A stretch of 10,828 nt of DNA. Source: Planctomycetota bacterium (GTDB lineage Bacteria; Planctomycetota; SZUA-567). The stretch spans positions 1 to 10,828 of the forward strand of contig JAITKH010000021.1 in NCBI GenBank assembly GCA_031278535.1, written 5' to 3'. The notes under the pieces were generated by a model that was not told where the DNA came from, made no database searches, and was given only the letters and a program-made list of their open reading frames with translations. Below, one piece after another: positions 1 through 7,367 of this stretch. The translations under genes and the position numbers were made by a program. Each line of letters opens with the position of its first letter. Within the stretch, counting starts at the first letter, position 1.

Positions 1-31
1 TACGGGGAGCGCCCCCGGTTCATCCGGTTTC

Positions 32-62
32 TGCCTACGGGGAAGTGAATTCCCCTTCGGCA
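32..62. other. Imperfect hairpin in the leader upstream of hisC
   Basis: A perfect 6-bp inverted repeat, GGGGAA (39-44) and TTCCCC (50-55), encloses a 5-nt loop. It is extended after three mismatched positions by TGCC (32-35) pairing with GGCA (59-62). No T-run follows, so it is not a convincing intrinsic terminator. Reading + frames into the window from position 1 gives stops at 46-48 (frame 1) and 102-104 (frame 3), so an upstream gene may end here, but neither 15 to 33-residue tail is recognisable. I see no clear promoter for hisC between 60 and 185. Confidence 0.25.
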
Positions 63-184
63 TCAGAGGTCAATCCCGGAACAAACGGATTTCAGAATTT
101 GTAAGGATTTAGACGTTACGGACCACTAGGCGCTGTTTTCCTGAAACATGGCGGTTTTATTGAAAATGTGACGGCACAAGTTTT

Positions 185-193
185 GGAAGGGAG
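185..193 (+). promoter_or_regulatory. Ribosome binding site that fixes the hisC start at 201
   Basis: The purine-rich GGAAGGGAG lies 7 nt before the ATG at 201. This favours that ATG over the in-frame GTG at 168, which has no comparable Shine-Dalgarno sequence and would add 11 residues that do not look like HisC. Confidence 0.75.
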
Positions 194-200
194 TGGCGTT

Positions 201-1256
201 ATGGCGACAATCCGATCCTGTGTGCGGAAAATGACCGGTTATGTTCCCGGCGGTTCGGCCAAGGATCCGCGTACGATCAAATTGAACCAGAACGAAAACC
301 GGTATCCTCCCAGTCCTCAGGTGGCCGAAGCCATACAATCCGCCATGATGCAATTGAACCGTTACCCAGACTCCGCCAGCTTGTCCCTCCGTCGGGCCGC
401 TGCCGAGATGTACGGCGTGACCGTGGAGGAGGTGATGGCGACAAACGGTTCCGATGAAATGCTTCTCCTTTTTTTCCGCTGTTGTTGTTCTCCCGGGGAT
501 GAAGCCGTCGGTTTTTACCCTGGATACACCTATTACGCGACTCTGGCGGCCATGAACGACGTCCGTTATCGCCTGATCGAGCTCACGGACGAATTCCGCC
601 TCCCGAAGCGGCTCAATCCGGGAGATGCGAAACTCGTTTTCCTTGCCAATCCGCACGCGCCAACCGGAACTCTTTTTCCGGAAGGCGATGTCCGCCGCCT
701 GATTGAATCCATACCGGACGGATTGGTCGTGATCGACGAAGCCTATGCGGATTTTTCTGGCGCAACCGTTATTCCCTTGCTCCGCGACTATCCCAATCTC
801 GCGGTTGTCCGCACCTTTTCCAAGGGTTATGCTTTAGCGGGATTGAGGGTTGGCCTCGGCTTTGCCCGGAAGGAAATCCTGGAACAATTCGAAAAAGTGC
901 GGGATTTTTACAACCTGGATCGCCTTGCCCAAGCCGGAGCCGAGGCGGCCCTGCGTGATCGGGAGTGGCTGCGCAAGACCACGGCCAAGGTGATCGCCTC
1001 GCGGGAGCGCACGGCTGAAGGCATCGCCCGGCTCGGCTTCAAGGTTTATGCCAGCGCCAGCAATTTCATTTTTTTCCGTTCCTCGGGCGACGTTGAGGCG
1101 GAAAGGATATTCGCTTCCCTGCTCCGGCGAAACATTATGGTGCGCCATTTCCGGGACCGAAAAGTCTCCGACTGTCTGCGCGTTTCGGTGGGAACCGACG
1201 ACGACATGGATGCTTTTCTCGACGGCCTTGCCCGCGCGAAGGAAGAGGCGGATTGA
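201..1256 (+). CDS. hisC: Histidinol-phosphate aminotransferase
   Basis: This is a PLP-dependent fold-type I (class II) aminotransferase of 351 residues, the usual HisC size. It converts imidazole-acetol phosphate plus glutamate to L-histidinol phosphate plus 2-oxoglutarate in cytoplasmic histidine synthesis. Visible motifs in order are NENRYPPSP near residue 31, the PLP-phosphate segment TNGSDEM (81-87), ANPHAPTG (149-156) with the cofactor-contacting Asn150, IDEAYADF (178-185) with Asp179, the Schiff-base motif FSKGYALAGLR with Lys208, and the substrate-carboxylate arginine in LRVSVGT (326-332). The NPNAPTG-type box carries His in place of its second Asn, and three consecutive cysteines (94-96) follow the cofactor segment. 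No other his gene is visible, so it is either the last gene of a unit starting left of the window or stands alone. HisC enzymes can also transaminate aromatic amino acids, so broader specificity is possible. Confidence 0.93.
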   Translation: MATIRSCVRKMTGYVPGGSAKDPRTIKLNQNENRYPPSPQVAEAIQSAMMQLNRYPDSASLSLRRAAAEMYGVTVEEVMATNGSDEMLLLFFRCCCSPGDEAVGFYPGYTYYATLAAMNDVRYRLIELTDEFRLPKRLNPGDAKLVFLANPHAPTGTLFPEGDVRRLIESIPDGLVVIDEAYADFSGATVIPLLRDYPNLAVVRTFSKGYALAGLRVGLGFARKEILEQFEKVRDFYNLDRLAQAGAEAALRDREWLRKTTAKVIASRERTAEGIARLGFKVYASASNFIFFRSSGDVEAERIFASLLRRNIMVRHFRDRKVSDCLRVSVGTDDDMDAFLDGLARAKEEAD

Positions 1257-1281
1257 CAACTTCGTCATCTGTCGCTATAAT
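1253..1281 (+). promoter_or_regulatory. Perfect-consensus sigma70-type promoter for lptD-ruvB
   Basis: TTGACA at 1253-1258 and TATAAT at 1276-1281 are separated by exactly 17 bp, so both hexamers and the spacer match the housekeeping consensus. The -35 hexamer overlaps the hisC stop codon (TGA 1254-1256). Transcription would start near 1288, giving a leader of about 50 nt before the lptD start. This implies that lptD and ruvB are transcribed independently of hisC. The host's sigma factor preference is assumed, not shown. Confidence 0.85.
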
Positions 1282-1324
1282 TTGGAAAGGTCTTCCCTTA
1301 ATTTATTGCCGACGCCACGGCGCC

Positions 1325-1332
1325 GGAAGGAG
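1325..1332 (+). promoter_or_regulatory. Strong Shine-Dalgarno selecting a TTG start for lptD
   Basis: GGAAGGAG ends 8 nt before the TTG at 1341, which is ideal spacing. The next in-frame start, ATG at 1353, is 20 nt from this site and has no closer one, so the TTG is preferred. Confidence 0.7.
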
Positions 1333-1340
1333 CGAGTTGT

Positions 1341-4073
1341 TTGAGCCAGAAGATGGATCGCCCGGGCGGGTTCAAATTTTTCCAGGCCTCGGGACTTTTG
1401 TTCCCGTTGATCCTGTGCCTGTTTCTCTTCACACCAGACATCGGCCAGACAGGCGAACTTGGCGGTTTTTTTGGCGAAGGCATCGACTTCAAGGGCGGTA
1501 TGCTTGATTGGGATGTGGACGAAGCGGGGCATCGCGTGGCTATCCTCCGCAACTATGCCGTGGTCATCCTGCCGCAACTTACCGTCTCGGCCAGAAACAT
1601 GATTCTCAATATCGAGCTCCAGGAAATCTATGCCGAGGGCGACGTTCTTTTCGACGAACCAAACGGCAACGCCTTTTATTGCGATCAACTTACTTTCAAC
1701 TATCAGGAATGGCAAGGCCTGGCAAAAAATGTCCGGGTGAAAATGGACAGGGCGGGAGTCAATATTCCTGTACGCGATTTTCTGGATCAGACCCCCTCCG
1801 TTAATCTCGCCGGCGGAACGCTGAACGACACCGCTGCCGGAACCACCGGCGCTTTGAAGCGCATGTACGCCCAGGCGCGGGAACTCAGGGCCCACGATTC
1901 GAATACGCTGGAACTCATCGACGCGAAAATCACCCCTGACGGATTTGCCCGTCCACACTGGTATTTCCGCTCGCCCGCGGCGATTTTCCGGAAAAAGGAA
2001 AAGATCGAGTCTTACCATAACACCGTCAATATCGGCCGCCTGCCGGTTTTCTACTTCCCCTATCTGATCCGCGACCTCCAATACGACTGGCCCTGGATGC
2101 GCATCACCGGCGGATACAGCGGAGATTACGGGGCTTTTGTGCGGACCCAGTGGGGATGGCGGCTGGCCGAACGGGAAGGAAAGACGCTCAAAATCGATCG
2201 GTTCATCTTTGATCTCGATTGGTTCAGCGCCCGGGGGGCAGGGGCGGGTTTTGAAACGTCGTATCGCTTGGGCGATCTGGAATCCGTGGGAAAGCTCAAG
2301 ATCTATGGAGTTTACGAATACGGCATTACCCAGGCCGACGACGAAAAACGAGCCAACGACTACAACGCTTCCGGCACTAGGCATTATTACCGGGACAAAT
2401 TGCGCTGGGCTGTGGATTGGGAGCATTTCCAACAGTTGAACGATTTCTGGGACATCCGGGCCGAGGCGCATCTCTATCACGACCGCGATTACCTGCGGGA
2501 ATACGATACCAGTCGTTACTGGAACGCCAAAACTCCTGAAAACAGCATTGACCTTCGCCGCCTCGACAACAATTGGGAATTGGAATTCGTGGCTTCTTCG
2601 CGTCTTTCGAATCGCTGGCAAACCAATGCCGAATATTTCCCGGAGGCGCGCTTGACCATCCCCGGATTGCGGCTGGGGGATTTGCCGCTGTTTCTTAAGG
2701 ACGATCTCAGGGTGGGTGTAATCAACCGCAGATTTGACGAGGATTTGTTCAGCCTGTCCAAAAGAAACAGCGGCTTGGGCAGCCTGTTCATGCGAGATCC
2801 CGGAACGGGTTTTTCCACCAGCCGGTTGGTTGACGATGCCGATTTTGGAACCATGTTCCGCGCCTTCAACGAACTCAGGCTTGAGGCGCCCCTCAAGGTG
2901 GGAGGGATTTTCACTTTCAAACCATGGCTTGGCCTCAGAACGGCCTATTATTCCGAAACCATGGGCACTGTTGATTGGGATAATCCGAATGTTCAGGCTG
3001 GCAACTCGCCTTTTTCCGCAAGCGATCTCCTCCGGGCCAAGGGCGGCGGCGGCGGATATTACGCCGTTCCCTTCGGGGCAGACCTTTCCACACGGCTCTA
3101 CACCATTTTTGGCTCGCACGATCAATGGCGGCTGATTTCCGAGCCTGTCCTGAGTTATCTTGAGAATTCGCGCCCCAAGCTTGATTCGCGGGAAGATCTG
3201 TATCCCGTCGACGATTTCGACGAATATTTCCGCCAGCGCCGCGTGGGGTTCGAGCTCCACGAAAAACTGCAGCGCCGCGAATATGAGAACGCGCCGGGCG
3301 AGAGGATTCCCCAGCGGGACATTCTTGATTTCAACCTGGCTCTCTACCACTACCCACACCGGAAGGACAGGGCGGAAATCAGCCGCGGTTACTATTCGCT
3401 CCACACCCCGATCTCTCCCACATACGATAAATATTCGCAGAGCGAAAAGACGAACAGCCTTTTCCGCTATTCGGAACTTTCGCTCGACCTCATTTTCCGG
3501 CCCACCGGCCGCCTGTCCCTCTCGGCCAGCGGCGATTACGACCTGCATGATCGTACCTTCAACCGGGCCATCGTTTCCGCCGACTGGCGGTTGGGTTCAA
3601 TGTTCCGCGCCTATATATCCCACTATTATTACCGGGGCCGTTACTGGCGCTACGCCACGGCCGAACCCTCCTCGCAGACCCATTTTGCCGTTCGCACCAA
3701 ATTGTGGAACGATTCGAGCCATTATTCCATTGAGGGGGCCGTCGCCTACGAGTGGCGGAACTCCAGCAATCAGGACGCCGCCGACGGGGTCAGGCACGGA
3801 TTTAACAAATACCGCCTCACGGTGTACCGGGATATCGACACCTTCGAACTCGCCTTCAGTTATGTCCGCGACCGGAACGGCGACGATCACGGCGTATTCT
3901 TTTCCCTTTCGCCCAAATCCTTCATGGGCTATGATCGGCCGTCGCCATCCTATACCGCCGAAGTGGCGCCGCTTGCAAGCGGCCGTTATCCGGAAGCGTC
4001 GCGATACCTTGAGTCCGGCTATCGCATCGACGCCCCGGTGGCTGATGCGGATCTGAAGGATGTCCAATTTTGA
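1341..4073 (+). CDS. lptD: LPS-assembly protein LptD-like outer-membrane beta-barrel
   Basis: The 910-residue protein has the LptD layout. It begins with a signal peptide (basic start, hydrophobic core about residues 19-30). An OstA-like periplasmic region follows at about 60-240, including EIYAEGDVLFDE (95-106), and then the segment leading into the barrel, RLPVFYFPYLI (233-243). The rest is a long barrel rich in alternating aromatic and polar strands, ending in a C-terminal Phe as many outer-membrane proteins do. LptD with the lipoprotein LptE inserts lipopolysaccharide into the outer leaflet. The length is greater than the roughly 780 residues of E. coli LptD. The only cysteines are Cys26 in the signal peptide and Cys114, so the disulfide pairs of E. 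coli LptD cannot form. Cys26 is preceded by Leu and does not fit a good lipobox. The gene follows a consensus promoter and is coupled to ruvB. Sequence divergence is high, so the family call is firmer than the exact function; lptE is not in the window. Confidence 0.82.
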   Translation: MSQKMDRPGGFKFFQASGLLFPLILCLFLFTPDIGQTGELGGFFGEGIDFKGGMLDWDVDEAGHRVAILRNYAVVILPQLTVSARNMILNIELQEIYAEGDVLFDEPNGNAFYCDQLTFNYQEWQGLAKNVRVKMDRAGVNIPVRDFLDQTPSVNLAGGTLNDTAAGTTGALKRMYAQARELRAHDSNTLELIDAKITPDGFARPHWYFRSPAAIFRKKEKIESYHNTVNIGRLPVFYFPYLIRDLQYDWPWMRITGGYSGDYGAFVRTQWGWRLAEREGKTLKIDRFIFDLDWFSARGAGAGFETSYRLGDLESVGKLKIYGVYEYGITQADDEKRANDYNASGTRHYYRDKLRWAVDWEHFQQLNDFWDIRAEAHLYHDRDYLREYDTSRYWNAKTPENSIDLRRLDNNWELEFVASSRLSNRWQTNAEYFPEARLTIPGLRLGDLPLFLKDDLRVGVINRRFDEDLFSLSKRNSGLGSLFMRDPGTGFSTSRLVDDADFGTMFRAFNELRLEAPLKVGGIFTFKPWLGLRTAYYSETMGTVDWDNPNVQAGNSPFSASDLLRAKGGGGGYYAVPFGADLSTRLYTIFGSHDQWRLISEPVLSYLENSRPKLDSREDLYPVDDFDEYFRQRRVGFELHEKLQRREYENAPGERIPQRDILDFNLALYHYPHRKDRAEISRGYYSLHTPISPTYDKYSQSEKTNSLFRYSELSLDLIFRPTGRLSLSASGDYDLHDRTFNRAIVSADWRLGSMFRAYISHYYYRGRYWRYATAEPSSQTHFAVRTKLWNDSSHYSIEGAVAYEWRNSSNQDAADGVRHGFNKYRLTVYRDIDTFELAFSYVRDRNGDDHGVFFSLSPKSFMGYDRPSPSYTAEVAPLASGRYPEASRYLESGYRIDAPVADADLKDVQF

Positions 4074-5089
4074 GCGCCGACAGTTCGGACAGGGAAGTTC
4101 TCACCCGGAAAAATGCCGATCACGCCTTTGAAAATCGTCTCAGACCCCGACGATTCGAAGATTTTCCCGGCCAGGAACAGCTTTGCCGAAACTTGCGGGT
4201 CTACATCGAGGCGGCCAGGAAACGCGGCGAGCCGCTCGACCACATTCTTTTCTCCGGCCCGCCCGGCCTGGGAAAGACCACGCTTGCCGGCATCGTGGCG
4301 GCCGAGATGGATGTCGAGTCGCACGTCACTTCCGGTCCGGCCTTGGAGCGGCCCGCCGATCTGGCCGGCCTCCTTACCAGCATGAAAGAAGGGCAGATAC
4401 TTTTCGTCGATGAAATACATCGCCTTTCCAACGTAGTGGAGGAATACCTTTATTCCGCCATGGAGGATTGGGCCATCGACATCGTCATGGACTCGGGTGT
4501 GTATGCGAAGAGTATCCATCTGACGATTCCCCGTTTCACCCTGGTGGGAGCCACCACCCGGGAAGGGCTTCTCACCGCTCCCTTCAGGGCGCGATTCGGC
4601 ATTCTTGAAAGGCTCGATTACTACGCTCCGGAAGATCTCCAGCGCATACTTGCCCGTTCCGCTGTCATTCTTGGCGTCAAACTGGATGAAGAAGGAGGCC
4701 GGGAACTGGCTCGCCGTTGCCGCGGTACGCCCCGCATCGCCAATCGGTTTCTATCCCGGGCCCGCGACGTGGCCGAAGTGACCGGCGACGGGATTGTTAC
4801 CAGCGCCATAGCGGCGGAGACGCTCCGGATGCTGGGGGTGGATGCCGGCGGGCTGACCGAAATGGATCGTCGAATCCTGGAAACGCTGGTCAAACATGAT
4901 GGCGGACCTGTGGGATTGAAGACTCTGGCCGTGACGATCGGTGAAACCGAGGACACGCTGGAAAACGTCTATGAACCCTTTCTTATCCGCGAAGGATACC
5001 TGGTGAAAACCCCAGCCGGGCGCAAGCTTGCCCCGCGTGGCTGGGAGGCCGCGGGCAAAAGCGGAAGACCGGCCGGCCTTTTCGGGTGA
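4070..5089 (+). CDS. ruvB: Holliday junction branch migration ATPase RuvB
   Basis: RuvB is the hexameric AAA+ motor that, with RuvA, drives branch migration of Holliday junctions in recombinational repair. The 339 residues match the family length. Visible motifs are Walker A GPPGLGKTT (63-71), Walker B LFVDEIHR (111-118), sensor 1 in VGATTR (159-164), the arginine-finger segment PFRARFG (171-177), sensor 2 GTPRIANR (219-226), and a C-terminal winged-helix DNA-binding domain from about 260 with GGPVGL and YEPFLIREGYL. The TTG start at 4070 overlaps the lptD stop (TTGA). AAGGA at 4056-4060 lies 9 nt upstream, supporting this start and translational coupling. No ruvA or ruvC lies beside it here. 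All catalytic residues I looked for are present, so it should be active. Confidence 0.97.
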   Translation: MSADSSDREVLTRKNADHAFENRLRPRRFEDFPGQEQLCRNLRVYIEAARKRGEPLDHILFSGPPGLGKTTLAGIVAAEMDVESHVTSGPALERPADLAGLLTSMKEGQILFVDEIHRLSNVVEEYLYSAMEDWAIDIVMDSGVYAKSIHLTIPRFTLVGATTREGLLTAPFRARFGILERLDYYAPEDLQRILARSAVILGVKLDEEGGRELARRCRGTPRIANRFLSRARDVAEVTGDGIVTSAIAAETLRMLGVDAGGLTEMDRRILETLVKHDGGPVGLKTLAVTIGETEDTLENVYEPFLIREGYLVKTPAGRKLAPRGWEAAGKSGRPAGLFG

Positions 5090-5134
5090 AGGGCAATCCG
5101 CCATTGTCGCATCGGAGGGGACGCATCTTTCCGC

Positions 5135-5163
5135 TTGACAGGAAACCGGGCGGAACGTAAAAA
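5135..5163 (+). promoter_or_regulatory. Probable promoter of tRNA-Pro
   Basis: A perfect -35, TTGACA (5135-5140), is followed after 17 bp by TAAAAA (5158-5163), a 4-of-6 match to TATAAT. Transcription would begin near 5170, about 20 nt before the mature tRNA 5' end, a normal leader for RNase P processing. I see no terminator hairpin with a T-run between the ruvB stop and this point, so some read-through from ruvB is possible. Confidence 0.6.
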
Positions 5164-5190
5164 TATCTTTTCACGTCAATCAGGCGCAAT

Positions 5191-5267
<77 letters not shown>

Positions 5268-5278
5268 TGGACATCGCG

Positions 5279-5309
5279 ACCCTTCGGCGATCATGCCGAA
5301 GGGTTTGTT
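5279..5309 (+). terminator. Intrinsic terminator after tRNA-Pro
   Basis: A perfect 10-bp stem, ACCCTTCGGC (5279-5288) with GCCGAAGGGT (5295-5304), closes a 6-nt loop and is followed by a T-rich stretch (TTTGTT at 5304-5309). It begins 11 nt after the tRNA CCA. Read on the other strand the same hairpin lies just past the stop of the last minus-strand gene. No T-run follows in that direction, so it mainly serves the tRNA, though it may also stabilise the 3' end of the converging message. Confidence 0.85.
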
Positions 5310-5311
5310 CG

Positions 5312-6385
5312 TCACCCGCCGGGATGCGGCGATTCTGGACTCGGCGCCGACCTGCGAAGGCCGGCGAGGGAAATGCGCCGGACAAGAACGGAATACCCAA
5401 AACCGATTCGTTCCGCCGCCGCCGCGAATCCGGCGTCTGGAGCGAGGCAGGGATTGGCATTGGCTTCCAGGACGAATGGCCGCCCCTCGCCGTCAACCCT
5501 AAAATCCACCCTGGCGTAGCCGGCCAGTCCAAACGACTGCCAGACCGCCAGTGCCATGTCCGCCAGTTCCCGCGTCAAACCCTCATCCTGGCTTCCAACC
5601 GGAAAAACACGGCGAGTGGCCCGATATTCTTCAGACTCTTCATGCCATTTGGCGGCATATCCGACAAGAGGGGGGCGGTCGGGAGAAAGAAGGGAAAAGT
5701 CGATTTCCGCGACCGGCAAGATTTCAGGCCGGCCGTTCTCACCTTCCAGGATTCCGACATTGAATTCTCTGCCTTTGACAAATCGTTCGGCGAAAAATGG
5801 CTGCGTGAATGCAGCTTCCGCCTCCCGCAGCCGTTCGGCCAATCCGGCCGCATCAGGCTGGCGAAGGAGCGAATGATCATCAATATACACTGAGGCGTGC
5901 GAATCGACAGTCTTTATCAGCCAATCTCCATTTTCGAACATGCCTGTACCGTTCTCCGGGAAAAATGCCAGGGAGCCGTTTTCCAGCCATGCGGCTGCCG
6001 GCGTGGCGATCCCCTGCGCCGCCATGATGCGCTTTGCCAATATCTTGTGATTGCTGAGAAAAAGAGCGGTCGAACCCGAGCCGGTGAAAGGCAGCCGCCA
6101 ATTTTCAAGGAACAGGGGAATCAATGTCTGGAGACGGTCGGCGCCGTCAAGGGATTCGACCAAATTGAAAACCAGCCGAGGTTTTTCCCTTTGGAATGTT
6201 TCCTTCAATCCGGCGAAATCGAGGTCGGCGGCCAGGCGGCGGACAACGCAGCCAAAGTCGATCAGGGCCGCTTCGACAGCGTCCAGCTGATTCACGACGT
6301 CTCGGTCGGCTTTGCCGCCGTTCAAAGCCTGGCCATCGTAGATCAGAAAGACCGGCAAATCCTCAAGTCCGAAAGCGGACATCAT
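5312..6385 (-). CDS. D-Ala-D-Ala ligase-like ATP-grasp protein (second of the pair)
   Basis: A 357-residue ATP-grasp carboxylate-amine ligase related to D-alanine-D-alanine ligase; the substrate is unknown. ATP-grasp enzymes activate a carboxylate as an acyl-phosphate and join it to an amine. Visible segments (from the ATG at 6385) are PRLVFNLVES (69-78), PFTGSGS (99-105), WLIKTVDSHASVYI (155-168) with the ATP-binding Lys158, GREFNVGIL (205-213), AEIDFS (226-231), AAKW (244-247), and the metal-binding end ARVDF with Asp294 and LEANANP with Glu307 and Asn309, counts being good to about one residue. The SHASVYI segment stands where true Ddl has its Gly/Ser-rich loop. The start could be the ATG at 6385 or 6382; GGAAAG lies 5 to 8 nt upstream. 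A longer reading from 6430 would lie inside the preceding gene and adds a tail unlike the family. It overlaps the upstream ATP-grasp gene by about 23 nt, indicating coupling. It is the last gene of the operon. A role in peptidoglycan is only one option. Confidence 0.8.
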   Translation of the reverse strand: MMSAFGLEDLPVFLIYDGQALNGGKADRDVVNQLDAVEAALIDFGCVVRRLAADLDFAGLKETFQREKPRLVFNLVESLDGADRLQTLIPLFLENWRLPFTGSGSTALFLSNHKILAKRIMAAQGIATPAAAWLENGSLAFFPENGTGMFENGDWLIKTVDSHASVYIDDHSLLRQPDAAGLAERLREAEAAFTQPFFAERFVKGREFNVGILEGENGRPEILPVAEIDFSLLSPDRPPLVGYAAKWHEESEEYRATRRVFPVGSQDEGLTRELADMALAVWQSFGLAGYARVDFRVDGEGRPFVLEANANPCLAPDAGFAAAAERIGFGYSVLVRRISLAGLRRSAPSPESPHPGG

Positions 6386-7367
6386 CACGGCTTTCCACGC
6401 GTTCCTGGGCCGACACCAGTATCTGGGCAATCAGCTGTTCAAAGTTCATGCCCGCCAGGCGGCAAAGAATCGGCAAATCGGAATGTTCTGGGTTGAGGCC
6501 GGCCAAAGGATTGATTTCCATGAATTGCGGACACCCTTTTGCATCGGAACGAAGATCGACTCTGCCGGCGTCGCGGCAGCCGAGAAGCCGGTATATGCCA
6601 AGGGCGAGATCGCCGGCAGTCCGCGCTTCGGAATCGTCCGCCAGGCGGTAGCGAACGCGATCCTCATATTTATCCTTGTTCTCGAACGTGTAGGCTCCGG
6701 GCTCGGCGTTGTCGAGCAGAAGCACCTCCATAACGCCAATCAGCCTGGCTTTGGATCCGGTACCGACAACGCCGGCGGTAAATTCCCGTCCCGGGAGGTA
6801 CTCCTCAGCCAAGGCGGGTTGGCGAAAACGCTCAATCAGGCTTCGGCAGGCCCGCGCCAATTCGCCCGGCCCGGCCGCCAAGCCGCTGGCCGACACGCCT
6901 TTGCCAGTACCCTCGGCCACCGGTTTCACGAAAAGCGGATAATGGAGGGCATGGCCGGATAGATCGGCGTCCGAATCCGCAATCACCATGAAGCGCGGAG
7001 TGGGGAAACCGCCGTCCCGGACAATGCGCTTGGCATGACCTTTGTGGAGGCAGAGAGCGAGGCAGAGGGCGTCGCCGAAAACCGCGGGAATCCCATAGGC
7101 CTCCAGCAAAGCCGGCACCTGCGCCTCGCGGGCGGAACCCCGGAATCCTTCGGCAATGTTGAAGACCAAATCCCAACATTCTCCTGCGGCAAGGCGGGCG
7201 ACCAGGCGATTCAACCTGCCTATGCGATCCGTCCGGTGCCCGGATCGGCGAATGGCTGTTTCGATCCCCTCAATAGTTTCAGGGTTGTCGAATTCGGCTG
7301 CGGCTGCGGCGTCGAACCCTTCCGCCAGGTAATCGTCCTTGAGATCGTAGGTTAGCCCGACGTTCAT
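6363..7367 (-). CDS. D-Ala-D-Ala ligase-like ATP-grasp protein (first of the pair)
   Basis: A 334-residue ATP-grasp ligase distinct from its downstream neighbour. It opens with MNVGLTYDLKDDYLAEGF, typical of a widespread group loosely annotated as D-alanine-D-alanine ligase. Further segments are WDLVFNIAEG (65-74), where Ddl has its first substrate-binding glutamate, LHKGHAKR (107-114), PLFVKPVAEGTGKGV (144-158) with the ATP-binding lysine near 148 and a Gly-rich loop, EEYLPGREF (188-196), and the metal-binding end GRVDLR (268-273) and FMEINPLAG (282-290) with Asp271, Glu284 and Asn286. All ATP and magnesium ligands seem present, so it should be an active ligase. The acceptor and donor are not predictable from this reading. 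Its ATG overlaps the dxr stop (ATGA), so it is translationally coupled to dxr, and the next ATP-grasp gene overlaps its 3' end. Together they could act in series or as a heteromer, which is inference. Confidence 0.8.
   Translation of the reverse strand: MNVGLTYDLKDDYLAEGFDAAAAAEFDNPETIEGIETAIRRSGHRTDRIGRLNRLVARLAAGECWDLVFNIAEGFRGSAREAQVPALLEAYGIPAVFGDALCLALCLHKGHAKRIVRDGGFPTPRFMVIADSDADLSGHALHYPLFVKPVAEGTGKGVSASGLAAGPGELARACRSLIERFRQPALAEEYLPGREFTAGVVGTGSKARLIGVMEVLLLDNAEPGAYTFENKDKYEDRVRYRLADDSEARTAGDLALGIYRLLGCRDAGRVDLRSDAKGCPQFMEINPLAGLNPEHSDLPILCRLAGMNFEQLIAQILVSAQERVESRDDVRFRT

Noticed and set aside
1275..3548. A 757-codon open frame on the - strand opposite lptD
   Set aside because: It has no recognisable domain or plausible ribosome binding site and runs opposite a gene with clear LptD features and its own promoter. 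Long antisense frames are common in GC-rich coding DNA.
5059..5085. GGCCGGCC palindrome followed by TTTT at the end of ruvB as a terminator
   Set aside because: It lies inside the coding sequence, the self-complementary core leaves no proper loop, and the T-run is short.
5104..5126. Repeated CGCATC between ruvB and the tRNA promoter
   Set aside because: Two copies of a 6-mer in direct orientation are expected by chance and form no hairpin or operator I can recognise.
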